A DNA stretch of 64,000 nt from Candidatus Gastranaerophilales bacterium (GTDB lineage: Bacteria > Cyanobacteriota > Vampirovibrionia > Gastranaerophilales > Gastranaerophilaceae), in contig CAJOJE010000012.1 in NCBI GenBank assembly GCA_905234865.1, positions 1 through 64,000 on the forward strand, in the 5' to 3' direction. The translations under genes and the position numbers were made by a program. The notes under the pieces are model-generated. The model had not been told where the DNA came from. It made no database searches and saw only the letters and a list, made by a program, of their open reading frames with translations. This document shows positions 15,858-24,682 of the stretch, piece by piece (the stretch's first letter is position 1; the number at the start of each line of letters is the position of its first letter).

Positions 15858-15905
15858 AAAAATATTATACTCTTAAAACAATTTTATGTCATATTTTTAA
15901 TTAAA

Positions 15906-16838
15906 CTACCCCGCAAGCATTTTCATAAGCAATTCGGGGAAATCTCCCGATAAAAATTCCGCAAAATCATTATGGTCAATTTGCGTTGCAACGACTTGAA
16001 TTAAATCTTTAGGTAATTGTTCCACCATAGGAGCCAAAAATTCAGGATCAAGGGTTTGCATAGTCTTGATTAAATCCTGTTTTTCAAGAAGCTGCGTCAT
16101 CGGGCGTGCCAAAACATTATTATCAAATTCCATGTAATAATCAGGATTTATGGTGCAAAGTCCTGCTATTGCTTCCATTTTTTCATTAACCTGCAAGTTT
16201 TGAAGAAATCTTTTATATTCATCATCTTCCATATTATTAATAAAATCAAGGTATTCATCGGCAGACTTATTTTCAAATTCGGCGCCGAATTGATTCATCA
16301 TGAGCTGTTGAAACTTACCGTATTCCATGCCTGCCAAATATTCCATAACATCTCTTTTTTCGAGATGAGTGCTTTCAAAAAACCTGTTCATTTCACCCGT
16401 TTCCATATAAGGAACAACATCTTCCATGGTAAAATGAACGAGCAATAAATCAATTAATTGCTCTTGCGGAAGTTGAACCATTAATTCGTTCAATCCTTCC
16501 ATGGTGAAATATTGAAGCCCAAAGGATAATTCTTCGCTGTTCAAATACGGTAAAAGTTTCAGCAAATCTTCTTCGTTCAATTGTTGGATAATCAAATATC
16601 TGTTATTCGGTTCTTCAAGCTTCATTATTTTTGCAAGTTTATCGGGGTCTTGCAAAAGTTTTTGAAGCAAAACGGGATCAACCGTCACCTGTCCTTCTTC
16701 GGTTACGATTGTTAAGGGTTCTTCGCCGGATTCCGTTACTTGAGGCTGATTTTGAACATTATAATTTCCGTACGGAAGAATGCTCGAAAGTCCGTAGTAA
16801 CGTGACAAATAAGAAATATCTATGGTTAAATCAATCAT
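15906..16838 (-). CDS. Helical-repeat protein, weakly like the MgtE N-terminal domain
   Basis: 310 residues, acidic and entirely helical by pattern. From about residue 50 onward it consists of short helix-turn units such as LLQDPDKLAKIMKLEEPNN, LNEEDLLKLLPYLNSEEL and LPQEQLIDLLLVHFTMEDV, which repeat about every 20-25 residues. This superhelix pattern recalls the cytosolic N-domain of MgtE and FliG-like repeats, but there is no CBS or membrane domain. No signal peptide and no catalytic motif. It is likely a cytoplasmic binding or assembly protein; function unknown. The gene is alone on its strand, followed by the phosphoesterase after 48 bp, so co-transcription is possible. Confidence 0.65.
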   Translation of the reverse strand: MIDLTIDISYLSRYYGLSSILPYGNYNVQNQPQVTESGEEPLTIVTEEGQVTVDPVLLQKLLQDPDKLAKIMKLEEPNNRYLIIQQLNEEDLLKLLPYLNSEELSFGLQYFTMEGLNELMVQLPQEQLIDLLLVHFTMEDVVPYMETGEMNRFFESTHLEKRDVMEYLAGMEYGKFQQLMMNQFGAEFENKSADEYLDFINNMEDDEYKRFLQNLQVNEKMEAIAGLCTINPDYYMEFDNNVLARPMTQLLEKQDLIKTMQTLDPEFLAPMVEQLPKDLIQVVATQIDHNDFAEFLSGDFPELLMKMLAG

Positions 16839-17040
16839 TTAATCAACTTCTTTGCCTTTTGTGGTGCGGCAACCCCTTATCTTATCTAAAAAATTATAAC
16901 GGGTTTAATTGTAAAAACTTTAGTTTTTGTAACATATCTTAAACATTCATTTCCGAGTCGATTAAATATAATATTAAGAAATATTACAATATAAGTATAT
17001 AAAAAAGCAATATTTTTGTCATACAAAACTTTATATAAGT

Positions 17041-17207
17041 ACAAGAGAGAATTAGAGAAAACCAAAAAACCACATAAAAAGAGAGCAAAAAGAGAGAAAA
17101 AACCGCAAAATACGAGGAACAAAGAGAAAAACCCTAACTACCACAACACAAAAAGAGGAACAAAAACCAAAATTTAACCCCCTTGCTTTTAAAAGCAAGG
17201 GTTTTTT
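17041..17207 (+). ncRNA. Candidate small RNA, purine-rich and almost free of U, with perfect terminator
   Basis: The stretch from about 17041 to 17165 contains only about six T in 125 bases and is made of A-rich blocks with repeated AGAGAG (17044-17050, 17080-17085, 17091-17096) and two GAGGAACAAA-like repeats (near 17116 and 17154). It ends in a strong + strand terminator. No reading frame of any size lies on this strand, and AT-rich sequence just upstream (TATATAAG at 17032-17039) could supply a promoter. An unstructured RNA of about 165 nt is the simplest reading. The AGGA motifs could bind CsrA-type proteins or mimic ribosome-binding sites; both are guesses. Bases 16839-17040 hold no recognised feature. 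Confidence 0.45.
17180..17207 (+). terminator. Strong intrinsic terminator
   Basis: A perfect 22-base palindrome at 17180-17201 (arms CCCTTGC and GCAAGGG around TTTTAAAA) followed by six T (17202-17207) on the + strand. The minus-strand flank is not T-rich, so it belongs to a + strand transcript. Confidence 0.8.
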
Positions 17208-17215
17208 ATTTTTAA

Positions 17216-17557
17216 TTACCATTTTTTAAAAATAAAAAATGCGGCAAGAATTATAAACAAAAATCCTATTAAATAATTCCATCTGAATTCTTCTTTAAGA
17301 TAAAGTACCGAAAAAAGGCTGAAAACAACAAGGGTGATAATTTCTTGTACGGTTTTCAGCTGTGCTGCGGAAAAAAATTCGTGCCCTATTCTGTTTGCGG
17401 GAACCTGAAAACAATATTCCAAAAAAGCAATTCCCCAGCTTACGACTATAACAATAAAAAGCGGTGCCGATTTGAATTTTAAGTGCCCGTACCATGCAAA
17501 TGTCATAAAAACATTTGAAATCGTAAGCAAAATAAAAGGCATAAATTGTCGCAACAT
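17216..17557 (-). CDS. DMT-like small membrane protein (DUF486 family)
   Basis: 113 residues with four predicted membrane helices (about 6-22, 32-48, 70-88 and 94-112). The block YCFQVPANRIGHEFFSAAQL between helices 2 and 3 is the hallmark of the DUF486 family, which resembles half of a drug/metabolite transporter and probably works as a dimer. Substrate unknown. It ends 9 bp after the terminator of the divergent candidate small RNA. A second possible reading in another frame of the same stretch was discarded. Upstream is the BASS transporter gene in the same direction, separated by 94 bp. Confidence 0.85.
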   Translation of the reverse strand: MLRQFMPFILLTISNVFMTFAWYGHLKFKSAPLFIVIVVSWGIAFLEYCFQVPANRIGHEFFSAAQLKTVQEIITLVVFSLFSVLYLKEEFRWNYLIGFLFIILAAFFIFKKW

Positions 17558-17651
17558 TTTTCATCCAATCTTTTAAACCAAACATTGTTGCAATTACCGT
17601 AAGTAATTGCATAAATTACCATACCAAACATGATTGAAGTTTACAATATAA

Positions 17652-18608
17652 TTATTTTTTTAAAAATTTGTCTTTCAATACGAATAAATTTGCCAAAATC
17701 GTACCCGATACAGAGTGCCATACGCAAGAAACGGCAGAAATAATTGCGGCTTCAGGAATATTTGAAAAATGTTTTACGGCTAATACGGTTGCAAGACCCG
17801 CATTTTGCATGCCGACTTCAATAGAAATCGTCCTTTTTTTCGCAGTTGACATTTTAGTAATTACACCCGTCAAAAACCCTGCAATGTAGCCTAATAAATT
17901 ATGACAGAATGCGGCAGTAAAAATCACAAAACTTGATTTCATAAACGTATCGCCAAAATGCGAAACTACTCCGCCCACTATACAGGCTAAGCCGATAACC
18001 GAAAATCCCGGCATTATTTTGCAAATTTCAGGAAACATTTTATTTGTTCCAAACGTATAATTTAGAAAAATTCCCGTCGCAACGGGTAAAATCGTAACGA
18101 TTAATACCGATTGAAACATTCCTAAAACATCAACATCAACCGATTCTTTCGCTAAAAAATAAACTAAAGAAGGGGTTAAAACAGGCGCAATCAAGGTTGA
18201 CACCGTAGTCATTCCGACAGAAAAAGCAACATCACCCCTGCAAAGATAAGACATTATATTTGACGAAACACCGCCGGGGCAACAACCTACCAAAATTAAA
18301 CCTATTGAAATTTCTTTGGGCAGATTAAAAAAATGCACAAGAAAAACGGCAATAAAGGGCATAAAAAGGTACTGCGCAAATACACCTATTCCGATATCGA
18401 AAGGACGTTTAACAAGAATTTTAAAATCTTCTACGGATAAAGTCATACCCATCGTAAGCATGATTATTCCGAGGATAACCGTTTGCACATTCCCTTTTAC
18501 CCAACCGAAAAGATTCGGACAAAAATATGTGACAACGGAAATTAAGATTATAAAAATTGACGTTTTAGAGGATAAAAATCCGCTTATTTTTTGTAAAGTT
18601 TTTAACAT
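17652..18608 (-). CDS. Bile acid:sodium symporter (BASS) family transporter
   Basis: 318 residues with about ten hydrophobic helices. Two family signatures are clear: CCPGGVSSNIMSYLCRGD near residue 108-125 and SIEVGMQNAGLATVLA near 264-279, the two crossover motifs that form the sodium sites in ASBT-like proteins. Bacterial members carry bile acids, pantoate or other organic anions with sodium; the real substrate is not readable. In a gut organism a bile acid role is plausible but unproven. AGGAGG lies 5 nt before the ATG, one of the strongest ribosome-binding sites in the window. tRNA-Arg lies directly upstream on the same strand. Confidence 0.92.
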   Translation of the reverse strand: MLKTLQKISGFLSSKTSIFIILISVVTYFCPNLFGWVKGNVQTVILGIIMLTMGMTLSVEDFKILVKRPFDIGIGVFAQYLFMPFIAVFLVHFFNLPKEISIGLILVGCCPGGVSSNIMSYLCRGDVAFSVGMTTVSTLIAPVLTPSLVYFLAKESVDVDVLGMFQSVLIVTILPVATGIFLNYTFGTNKMFPEICKIMPGFSVIGLACIVGGVVSHFGDTFMKSSFVIFTAAFCHNLLGYIAGFLTGVITKMSTAKKRTISIEVGMQNAGLATVLAVKHFSNIPEAAIISAVSCVWHSVSGTILANLFVLKDKFLKK

Positions 18609-18640
18609 GCTACCCTCCTAAAGCATTATATTTTAAATTC

Positions 18641-18713
18641 ACGCCCGATGCGATTCGAACGCATTCTCTTTGGCTTCGGAGACCAACGCTTTATCCTATT
18701 AAGCTACGGGCGC
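18641..18713 (-). tRNA. tRNA-Arg (anticodon CCG)
   Basis: 73 nt on the minus strand. The acceptor stem GCGCCCG pairs with CGGGCGT (last pair G-U). The D arm is GCTTAATAGGATAAAGC, the anticodon arm TTGGT-CTCCGAA-GCCAA has CCG at the anticodon, and the T arm is ATGCG-TTCGAAT-CGCAT. CCA is not encoded. It reads the CGG codon. Confidence 0.95.
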
Positions 18714-18753
18714 AAAAGATAAATATATTGTACAATAAAAAGTTTAATTCGGA

Positions 18754-19716
18754 TTACCTGACTTTAACCTTAGGTACGACGCTCATTCCGGGAATAATAT
18801 TATATTTGGTTTTATCGGGTAACTCGTCAAAAGTAATTTTAACCGGTATTCGTTGAACAATTTTTACAAAAGAGCCTACTGCATTTTCGGGCGGAAAAAG
18901 ACTTGATTTCGCCCCCGATAAGCGCTGGATACTATCAATTTTTCCTTTAAATTTAACGTTCGGGTAAGAATCGATTTTAATTATAACTTCTTGATTAGGC
19001 TTCATTTTTCCTACCTGATTTTCTTTAAAATTTGCAACAATCCAAACTTCATCGGGTACAATGGATAACATCGGAGAACCTGCTTGAATATAAGTTCCCG
19101 TCATTATTCTTTTATTTGAAACGGTTCCCGATTCGGGAGCATAAATTTTAGTATATTCGAGATTAAGCTCAGCTCTTTCCATTTGCGCCCTTAGAGCATC
19201 AATTTCGGCGTTTGCAACATTATTTTGTTTATCCGATAAAACGGCTTGAGTTGCTTGGACTTGATTTGCGGTATAAGTTTCTTGTTTTGAAATTGCATTA
19301 TCAAGAGTTTGCTTTGAAATTGCACCTTCTTTATACAAAGCGCTATACCTTGAAACATCCTCTTTTGCGGTATTAAGTTCCGTATTTACGGCTTTTAATC
19401 TTGCTTTTGCATTTTTTTGCGCATAAAGAGCTTTTTCATATTGGGCCTTGGCTTGATTATATTCAATTAAATAATCCCTGTCGTCAATTTCGGCGATTAA
19501 ATCACCTTTATTGACATATTGATTATCTTCAACATAAACTTTTTTAATTTCTCCTCGAACCTTAGGAGCAAGTTGGACGTATAAATTTTCAACATAAGCA
19601 TCATCGGTTGATTGATAAGTATAACCGTCGTACAAAATAAACCCCGCAGCGAACAAAAGGAGAAATGAACTTAAAATTATTATAATTTTTTTATCGGGTT
19701 TTTTGAAATTTTTCAT
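18754..19716 (-). CDS. Membrane fusion protein of a multidrug efflux system (EmrA-like, HlyD family)
   Basis: 320 residues: a short cytosolic N-terminus, one membrane anchor (about 10-30), and a periplasmic part beginning with the EmrA-typical STDDAYVENLYVQLAPKVRG. Lipoyl halves flank a coiled-coil hairpin (about 85-190), and the GTYIQAGSPMLSIVP and VWIVANFKENQ segments follow. The protein bridges an inner-membrane pump to a TolC channel. It lies 8 bp after a marR gene in one operon, and a TolC-like gene is divergent from that operon, so regulator, adaptor and channel sit together. No EmrB-type permease gene is present next to them. tRNA-Arg follows downstream. Confidence 0.9.
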   Translation of the reverse strand: MKNFKKPDKKIIIILSSFLLLFAAGFILYDGYTYQSTDDAYVENLYVQLAPKVRGEIKKVYVEDNQYVNKGDLIAEIDDRDYLIEYNQAKAQYEKALYAQKNAKARLKAVNTELNTAKEDVSRYSALYKEGAISKQTLDNAISKQETYTANQVQATQAVLSDKQNNVANAEIDALRAQMERAELNLEYTKIYAPESGTVSNKRIMTGTYIQAGSPMLSIVPDEVWIVANFKENQVGKMKPNQEVIIKIDSYPNVKFKGKIDSIQRLSGAKSSLFPPENAVGSFVKIVQRIPVKITFDELPDKTKYNIIPGMSVVPKVKVR

Positions 19717-19724
19717 AACTTGTC

Positions 19725-20198
19725 CTATATATCGATTTTTAAAAGTTTTCCCAAAACTCCCCGTATTTTTGAAAGTCCCAAAGAAATAACTTCGACATCG
19801 TTTTCCGTTATTTCGTCGGTTATATCATTAAGGAGAGTTCTTAATTCTTCAACAATATCAACGTACGCTTCTTCGCCGATTTTTGTCAGATTTACCATTT
19901 TGACGGGACGATTGCCTTTAAGAGCCAAAACTCTTTTAACAATTCCTTTTTTTTCGAGAGAATTTAAAATTTTTCCCATATTGGCCCTATCGACAAGCAT
20001 TTTAACGGCTAAATCCCTTTGACAAATACCCGAACTTTGATATAAAAAATCCATTGCGGCAAATTCCTCGGCAGAAAAATCAAAATTCAACTTACAAAAA
20101 AGTTGCTCACCGATTTTTTTAATATACTTACCGGTTAAAAATGTTTCATAAAAAATCGAATCGGTATATTTTTTATCTTCAATGGTGTCTATATCCAA
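19725..20198 (-). CDS. MarR family transcriptional regulator
   Basis: 157 residues, winged helix-turn-helix. The recognition region reads GICQRDLAVKMLVDRANMGKILNSLEKKGIVKRV and the wing KGNRPVKMVNLTKIGEE, both family-typical (each quoted by its core; positions about 56-105). The start is TTG at 20198 with AAGG 9 nt upstream; no nearby ATG fits. It probably represses its own operon with emrA and the divergent tolC-like gene through the palindrome at 20233-20248, and is relieved by a small hydrophobic ligand, as for most MarR proteins. The target is inferred from position. It is co-transcribed with emrA (8-bp gap). Confidence 0.92.
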   Translation of the reverse strand: MDIDTIEDKKYTDSIFYETFLTGKYIKKIGEQLFCKLNFDFSAEEFAAMDFLYQSSGICQRDLAVKMLVDRANMGKILNSLEKKGIVKRVLALKGNRPVKMVNLTKIGEEAYVDIVEELRTLLNDITDEITENDVEVISLGLSKIRGVLGKLLKIDI

Positions 20199-20210
20199 CT
20201 ATGTATACCT

Positions 20211-20263
20211 TTTATATGTTGTATAAAATACATGTTGCAAATGCAACAGTAATATGTTAGCAT
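20211..20263. promoter_or_regulatory. Overlapping divergent promoters with MarR-type operator
   Basis: A perfect palindrome TGTTGCA-AA-TGCAACA lies at 20233-20248. The hexamer TTGCAA at 20235-20240 is itself palindromic and fits as -35 for both directions: to the left with TATAAA (20211-20216, 18-bp spacer) for marR, and to the right with TAGCAT (20258-20263, 17-bp spacer) for the tolC-like gene. A bound dimer would block both promoters. Confidence 0.65.
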
Positions 20264-20269
20264 GTCCTT

Positions 20270-21637
20270 ATGAAAAATGCAACAAAAAAGAAAATCAAAG
20301 CAATCATCGTATTAATTTTGTTTTTGGAGTCAACCGGTTTTTCCCCCTGTTTTGCAATAAAAAATAAGGCTGAAAAAATTAATAAAAAGGATTATATAAA
20401 TATTGATTTTTGGGAAAAATATGACGACAATAACTTAAATTACTTTATTTTAAGAGCAATTGAATCTAATTATGATTTAAAAATTGCAGAAAAAAATACT
20501 CAAATTTATAAAGAATTAATCGGCATAAGCATATCATCCGAGCTGCCTTCAATCGGAGGGGGCTTTTCCCCGTCATACAATAAAATGCCAAACACAACAA
20601 AAGGCGACTCGTTTTTTGCATTTCCACTGTACGTTAATTGGGAAGCCGATATTTTCTTAAAAAATAAAGATAAAATTTTAATTTCAAGAAAAGATTACGA
20701 AATGAGCATGCTTGATGAAAAAAGCGCATACATTTCAATAGCTTCAATGACGGGAAGCATATATTTTAATATTTTAAAACTGAATAAAGCAATTGAAATT
20801 CAAAACGAGATTGTTGAATTAAAAAAAGAAATTTTACGTTTAACGACTATGCAACACAAAGAAGGGATAATATCTTACCAAGAAGTTATAAGAGCGCAAA
20901 AAGCATACATAAACGGAGTTATTGATTTAACCGAGTTTAAAAAACAAAGGCTGACTTTAATTAATGCGCTTTGTGTCTTAATCGGAGAAAATCCTGGCAA
21001 TGCAGAGAATTTTTCATACTCCGACATTGAAAAAATAGAATTTAAGGGCATAATTCCGAACGAGATTAATTCAAATGCAATAATTTACCGCCCCGACTAC
21101 ATAAAAGCCGAAAAAAATATCGAAAAGGCGGGACTTAACGTTCGTGTCGCAAAAAAAGAATTTTTACCTTCAATAAATTTAACGGGGCTTGCATTATTTA
21201 ACTCGGGTGATTTTTCCAAACTTCTTACGACAAAAAGCGCTCTTTTGGGTTTAGGCGGAATTATTACGGGTGACTTATTTTCAGGCGGGCAAAAAATTGC
21301 CAATTTAAAAATTAAAAAATCACAATACGAAATTGCGCTTCAAAACTACGAAAAAACAAACCTGATTGCAATTCAAGAAATAAACGATTCGATGATTGCA
21401 ATTAACCATGACAAAACAAAATACAACGACACCAAAGAGCAAAACAACCTTGAATTAAAAGATTATAATTTACATGAATTAAAATTTAATAACGGTACAA
21501 TTTCAAAACTTGACTTAATTCGTGCAAAAGAAAGTCTTTTAAGTGTAAAATTACTAATGCTTTTCAATAAAACCGATTGTTTTATTGATTATATTTCTCT
21601 TTATAAAGCTCTGGGCGCCAAAATCGACAACCTTTAA
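20270..21637 (+). CDS. TolC-like outer membrane efflux protein
   Basis: 455 residues. A long signal peptide with basic start ends near CFA-I (residue 29). The mature part shows the duplicated helical hairpin plan of outer membrane efflux factors: long heptad-like helices with EIVELKKEILRLTTMQHKEGIISYQEVIRAQ and a second half LKFNNGTISKLDLIRAKESLL, each typical by the G-x-(I/S)-x-x-x-(E/L)-(V/L)-x-x-A signature (cores near residues 205 and 405). No lipobox is seen, so it is TolC-type, not a lipoprotein. The ATG lies 7 nt after the -10 box and has no Shine-Dalgarno sequence, which suggests a leaderless mRNA. It is divergent from marR-emrA. Confidence 0.88.
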   Translation: MKNATKKKIKAIIVLILFLESTGFSPCFAIKNKAEKINKKDYINIDFWEKYDDNNLNYFILRAIESNYDLKIAEKNTQIYKELIGISISSELPSIGGGFSPSYNKMPNTTKGDSFFAFPLYVNWEADIFLKNKDKILISRKDYEMSMLDEKSAYISIASMTGSIYFNILKLNKAIEIQNEIVELKKEILRLTTMQHKEGIISYQEVIRAQKAYINGVIDLTEFKKQRLTLINALCVLIGENPGNAENFSYSDIEKIEFKGIIPNEINSNAIIYRPDYIKAEKNIEKAGLNVRVAKKEFLPSINLTGLALFNSGDFSKLLTTKSALLGLGGIITGDLFSGGQKIANLKIKKSQYEIALQNYEKTNLIAIQEINDSMIAINHDKTKYNDTKEQNNLELKDYNLHELKFNNGTISKLDLIRAKESLLSVKLLMLFNKTDCFIDYISLYKALGAKIDNL

Positions 21638-21644
21638 TTTTCAC

Positions 21645-21678
21645 AAAAAAACACTCTTTTTAAGAAGAGTGTTTTTTT
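21645..21678. terminator. Bidirectional terminator between the tolC-like gene and the aquaporin gene
   Basis: ACACTCTT (21651-21658) pairs with AAGAGTGT (21665-21672), flanked by A and T runs that give U tracts on both strands. Confidence 0.85.
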
Positions 21679-21696
21679 AAATTATAGAGTTAAGTT

Positions 21697-22356
21697 CTAT
21701 TCATCATCGTCATTTTTTGCGCTGATAAATCTGAATACGCAGGCTGCACAAATTCCGCCCAAAAGATTAGCTAAAATCGTCATACCGACAATTGCCGTTG
21801 ATGTAACGCCGAGCATTCCGACAGAAAGTGCAACCGCAGGATTAAAAGCTCCCGCACAAAGCGTTCCGCCGACGGCAAAAGCTCCGACCGTAACGGTTGA
21901 ACCGATTGCAAAGCCGTAATATTGATTTCCTTGAACTTCTTTTGAAATGGCACACATAAGAACAACATAGCAAAGAGCAAAAGTAAATAAAAATTCTGCA
22001 AGCATGAGTCCGGAGGCATTTTCAAACAATGCAGGTTCAACAAGCAAGATATTATCGTTTGCCATTGCATTAAATGCATATACGGCAAGAACGCTTCCTA
22101 TCAATTGAAATAAAACATAAGGTAAAAATTGGTCCCATGAAAGAGCGCCTTTTATTGCTGCAGCAAGAGAAACCGCAGGGTTATAATGTCCGCCCGAAAC
22201 ATATCCGCCGGCATAAACCATAACCGCAAGAACCGTACCTATTGCTAAGGGTGCAATAACCGTATTTGAACCCAAAAGTGCAGTACATGCTATTGTTAGC
22301 ACAAGAAAGAATGTTCCTACCATTTCAACCAAATACTTTTTTAAATTTTCATTCAC
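21697..22356 (-). CDS. Aquaporin / MIP family channel
   Basis: 219 residues, six membrane helices. Both pore signatures are present: GGHYNPAVSLA near residue 54-64 and GAFNPAVALSVG near 167-178, the two NPA boxes that form the water pore. The residue before the second NPA is Phe, with no extra Asp after it, which favours a water channel over a glycerol facilitator (which usually has NPARD), so AqpZ-like is more likely than GlpF-like; this is a family rule, not proof. The start is GTG at 22356 with AAAGGAGG 6 nt upstream. It is a single gene ending at a shared bidirectional terminator. Confidence 0.92.
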   Translation of the reverse strand: MNENLKKYLVEMVGTFFLVLTIACTALLGSNTVIAPLAIGTVLAVMVYAGGYVSGGHYNPAVSLAAAIKGALSWDQFLPYVLFQLIGSVLAVYAFNAMANDNILLVEPALFENASGLMLAEFLFTFALCYVVLMCAISKEVQGNQYYGFAIGSTVTVGAFAVGGTLCAGAFNPAVALSVGMLGVTSTAIVGMTILANLLGGICAACVFRFISAKNDDDE

Positions 22357-22468
22357 AAGTAACCTCCTTTTTATAATTTTTAAATAAAGTCTAGCATTTA
22401 TAAATTTCTTTGTAAATCCGAAAAAAATATGAATAACCTCATCAGGTATTATCTTTTAAGTTTATATT

Positions 22469-23764
22469 TCATTCCTGATTTTTTAACTGCGCAAATTTTT
22501 CCTTCATTGTGGGATTATTCTTTGTCAATCTCTTAATGGATAAATCTTCAGCTTTATTGTTTGCAAGGCGCAAATTGCTTTCGGAAGACAAAAGTGCCTC
22601 TTTAGTTTTTTGCAGATGATCAATCGTTTTATCAATCTCATCTATGGCGGTTTTAAACTTTTTACTTGCGAGTTCAAAATTTCTTGAGAATTTTTCTTTA
22701 AAATCGTTCATTTCCGCTTCAAAATTTGAAATATCTATATTTTGAGCCTTTATAAGTTCTAATTCTTTTTTATATTCAAGAGAATTAAGCGCCGCATTTC
22801 TAAGAAGCGTAATTATCGGTATAAAAAATTGGGGGCGGACAACATACATTTTTTCATACTTGTAAGAAACATCGACAATTCCCGTATTATACAGTTCATT
22901 GTCCCCCTCGAGCAAAGAAACCAAAACCGCATACTCGCACTTTTTTTCCTTACGGTCTTTATCCAACTCTTTAAAAAAATCTTCATTTTTCTTTTTTGTT
23001 GAAGTCGTATCTGTTTCGTTTTTCATCTCAAACATAATGGATATAAATTCATTACCGTATTCATCTTTATCTCGAAATATATAATCGCCTTTACTGCCCG
23101 TTTTTGCATCGTTATCTTTTTCAAAATAGGCATTTTTAAAACCTGCCGTTCTAAGCTTGTTAAATTCCGTTTTACAATGTCTTTCAAGGCTCTCGCCAAT
23201 CATTTTGGTCGACATTTTTGATTTAAAATCTTTGTATCGCTCAATTTCTTCTTCTTTAAACCTTAATTGAGCTTCATACTTTTCTTTTATTGATTGCTCT
23301 TTAATTTGATATTCTTTCTCGAATAAAATTTTATCGTTTTGAAGTTTTACGATATCATTATTTTTTTTAACGAGCTCGAGATTCATCTTTGTTTCAAACT
23401 TATTCAATTCAAGTTCTTTATCTTTATTAAAAGAATCTATTTTATTTTTTAATTCAACAATTTCTTTATCCTTTTTTGTAGAAATTTCCATAACTGCATT
23501 TTTTAAATTCATTTGTTCTTCTTTAATGTCGGATTTTAGTTTTTCGATTTCTCCTTCTTTTTTATTAATTATTTCATCATATTTTTTTTCAACCTCTAAC
23601 TTTACAAGCTGAATTTCGTTTTCATGTTTTGCTTCATATTGAGCTTTCATGTTTGATACCTCTTTTGAAAACTCGTTATCTCTCACCTGCTTCAAAATTG
23701 CGGCATATCCCGACTCATCAACTTGAAAAATTTCTCCGCATTTTGGACATTTTATTTCTTGCAT
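22469..23764 (-). CDS. DUF2130 coiled-coil protein
   Basis: 431 residues. It opens with a small zinc-ribbon-like CPKCGEIF (residues 5-12), has a long Lys/Glu-rich coiled coil (about 30-185), then a compact alpha/beta domain with [27 protein letters not shown] and [17 protein letters not shown], followed by a second coil to about residue 405. This layout and the KGDYIFRD...FEMKNE block match the DUF2130 family, whose compact part resembles a nuclease-like fold; catalytic activity is not shown. Cytoplasmic, no signal peptide. It lies 30 bp downstream of the autotransporter fragment, same strand, and could be co-transcribed. Function unknown. Confidence 0.85.
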   Translation of the reverse strand: MQEIKCPKCGEIFQVDESGYAAILKQVRDNEFSKEVSNMKAQYEAKHENEIQLVKLEVEKKYDEIINKKEGEIEKLKSDIKEEQMNLKNAVMEISTKKDKEIVELKNKIDSFNKDKELELNKFETKMNLELVKKNNDIVKLQNDKILFEKEYQIKEQSIKEKYEAQLRFKEEEIERYKDFKSKMSTKMIGESLERHCKTEFNKLRTAGFKNAYFEKDNDAKTGSKGDYIFRDKDEYGNEFISIMFEMKNETDTTSTKKKNEDFFKELDKDRKEKKCEYAVLVSLLEGDNELYNTGIVDVSYKYEKMYVVRPQFFIPIITLLRNAALNSLEYKKELELIKAQNIDISNFEAEMNDFKEKFSRNFELASKKFKTAIDEIDKTIDHLQKTKEALLSSESNLRLANNKAEDLSIKRLTKNNPTMKEKFAQLKNQE

Positions 23765-23794
23765 TTTATTTTCCTTGTTTAACCGTTTTTGTAT

Positions 23795-24682
23795 CTACCT
23801 GCCCAAAGCCCAACGGAAACCGGATTGAACGCCGATACCGTTTCTGCCGCCGTTTGTAAAATACGTCTGCAAAAAGCCCGTAAGCCTTTCACCCCACATT
23901 TTTCTTACACCGAAACCGTATTTAACGTAAGGTTTAACGGATAATTCGGGAAGGGACACGTCATTTGCTTTGAATTTCGAATCATCCAAAATATTCCATA
24001 TCATAGCAGCGCTCATATACGGCTGCCAACCGTTTTTTAAGTTTCCGATAAGTTTTAATTCAGGTTGCACTTGAATTGCATGCAGCGGGTCTGATGTAAT
24101 TTTTACGCCCGATTTATTATGGTAATCGGAAGTATTTACAAACGAATAAGAAACCGATACATTAGGCTGAATAATGAATTTCCCGTCCGCTAATTCAAAA
24201 TTGTACCCGGTTTTTGAAGCAACACCCGTCATAAACATCCCAAAATCAGCGCTTCCGTTTACTCCCGATTCTCTTGCACCTTGAGCGCCGATATTTGCCG
24301 TTAAGCCTTCAAAGAAATTTCCTTTATAAAACATGCCTGATAAGCCGAATGTTCCGCCGTTTTGATATACGCTTATTCCGTCATAGTTTTGGTGCGAGCC
24401 GTTATAACCGATGTATGTTCCGAACATTCCGTCAAAACCGCCTTTTAATTCGTAAAGTTTCGATTCACCGCCCAAATATGATCCGTAAGAAATGTTTTCA
24501 ACTTTCGGGCCGTTTTTCAAAGGAACTTTTTCAAATGTCGCATAAGGTCTGAACCACCCTGCGGCATTTTCCTGCCTTGTTAATGAGGGGTCGTAAGTTA
24601 AATTATTGTCAATTGAAACATATTTATTTTTAAATTTCATTGCCTGACGTTCTTTTTTTGTCATAAGCATGTATGTATCCAT
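23795..24682 (-). pseudogene. Autotransporter C-terminal part (linker and beta barrel), out of frame with its N-terminus
   Basis: This frame encodes 295 residues starting at MDTYMLMTKKERQAMK, a linker followed by beta strands: alternating hydrophobic/aromatic residues and Gly turns, ending in YGFGVRKMWGER, QTYFTNGGRNGIGVQSGFRWAL, an autotransporter-type outer-membrane barrel with terminal aromatic strand. It overlaps the end of the upstream frame (24661-28062) by 22 bp. Adding one A to the A5 tract at 24708-24712 would join the two as a protein of about 1,420 residues. No ribosome-binding site precedes this ATG. It is either the second half of a frameshifted gene, a product of -1 slippage, or a sequencing artefact. 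Confidence 0.75.

Noticed and set aside
16886-17122. 78-codon open frame on the minus strand
   Set aside because: It is the antisense of the U-poor small RNA candidate and its AT-rich upstream region; the translated sequence is Phe/Leu/Tyr-rich by composition only.
17295-17612. 105-codon frame in the same place as the DUF486 gene
   Set aside because: It is an alternative reading frame of a gene with a clear DUF486 motif in the other frame.
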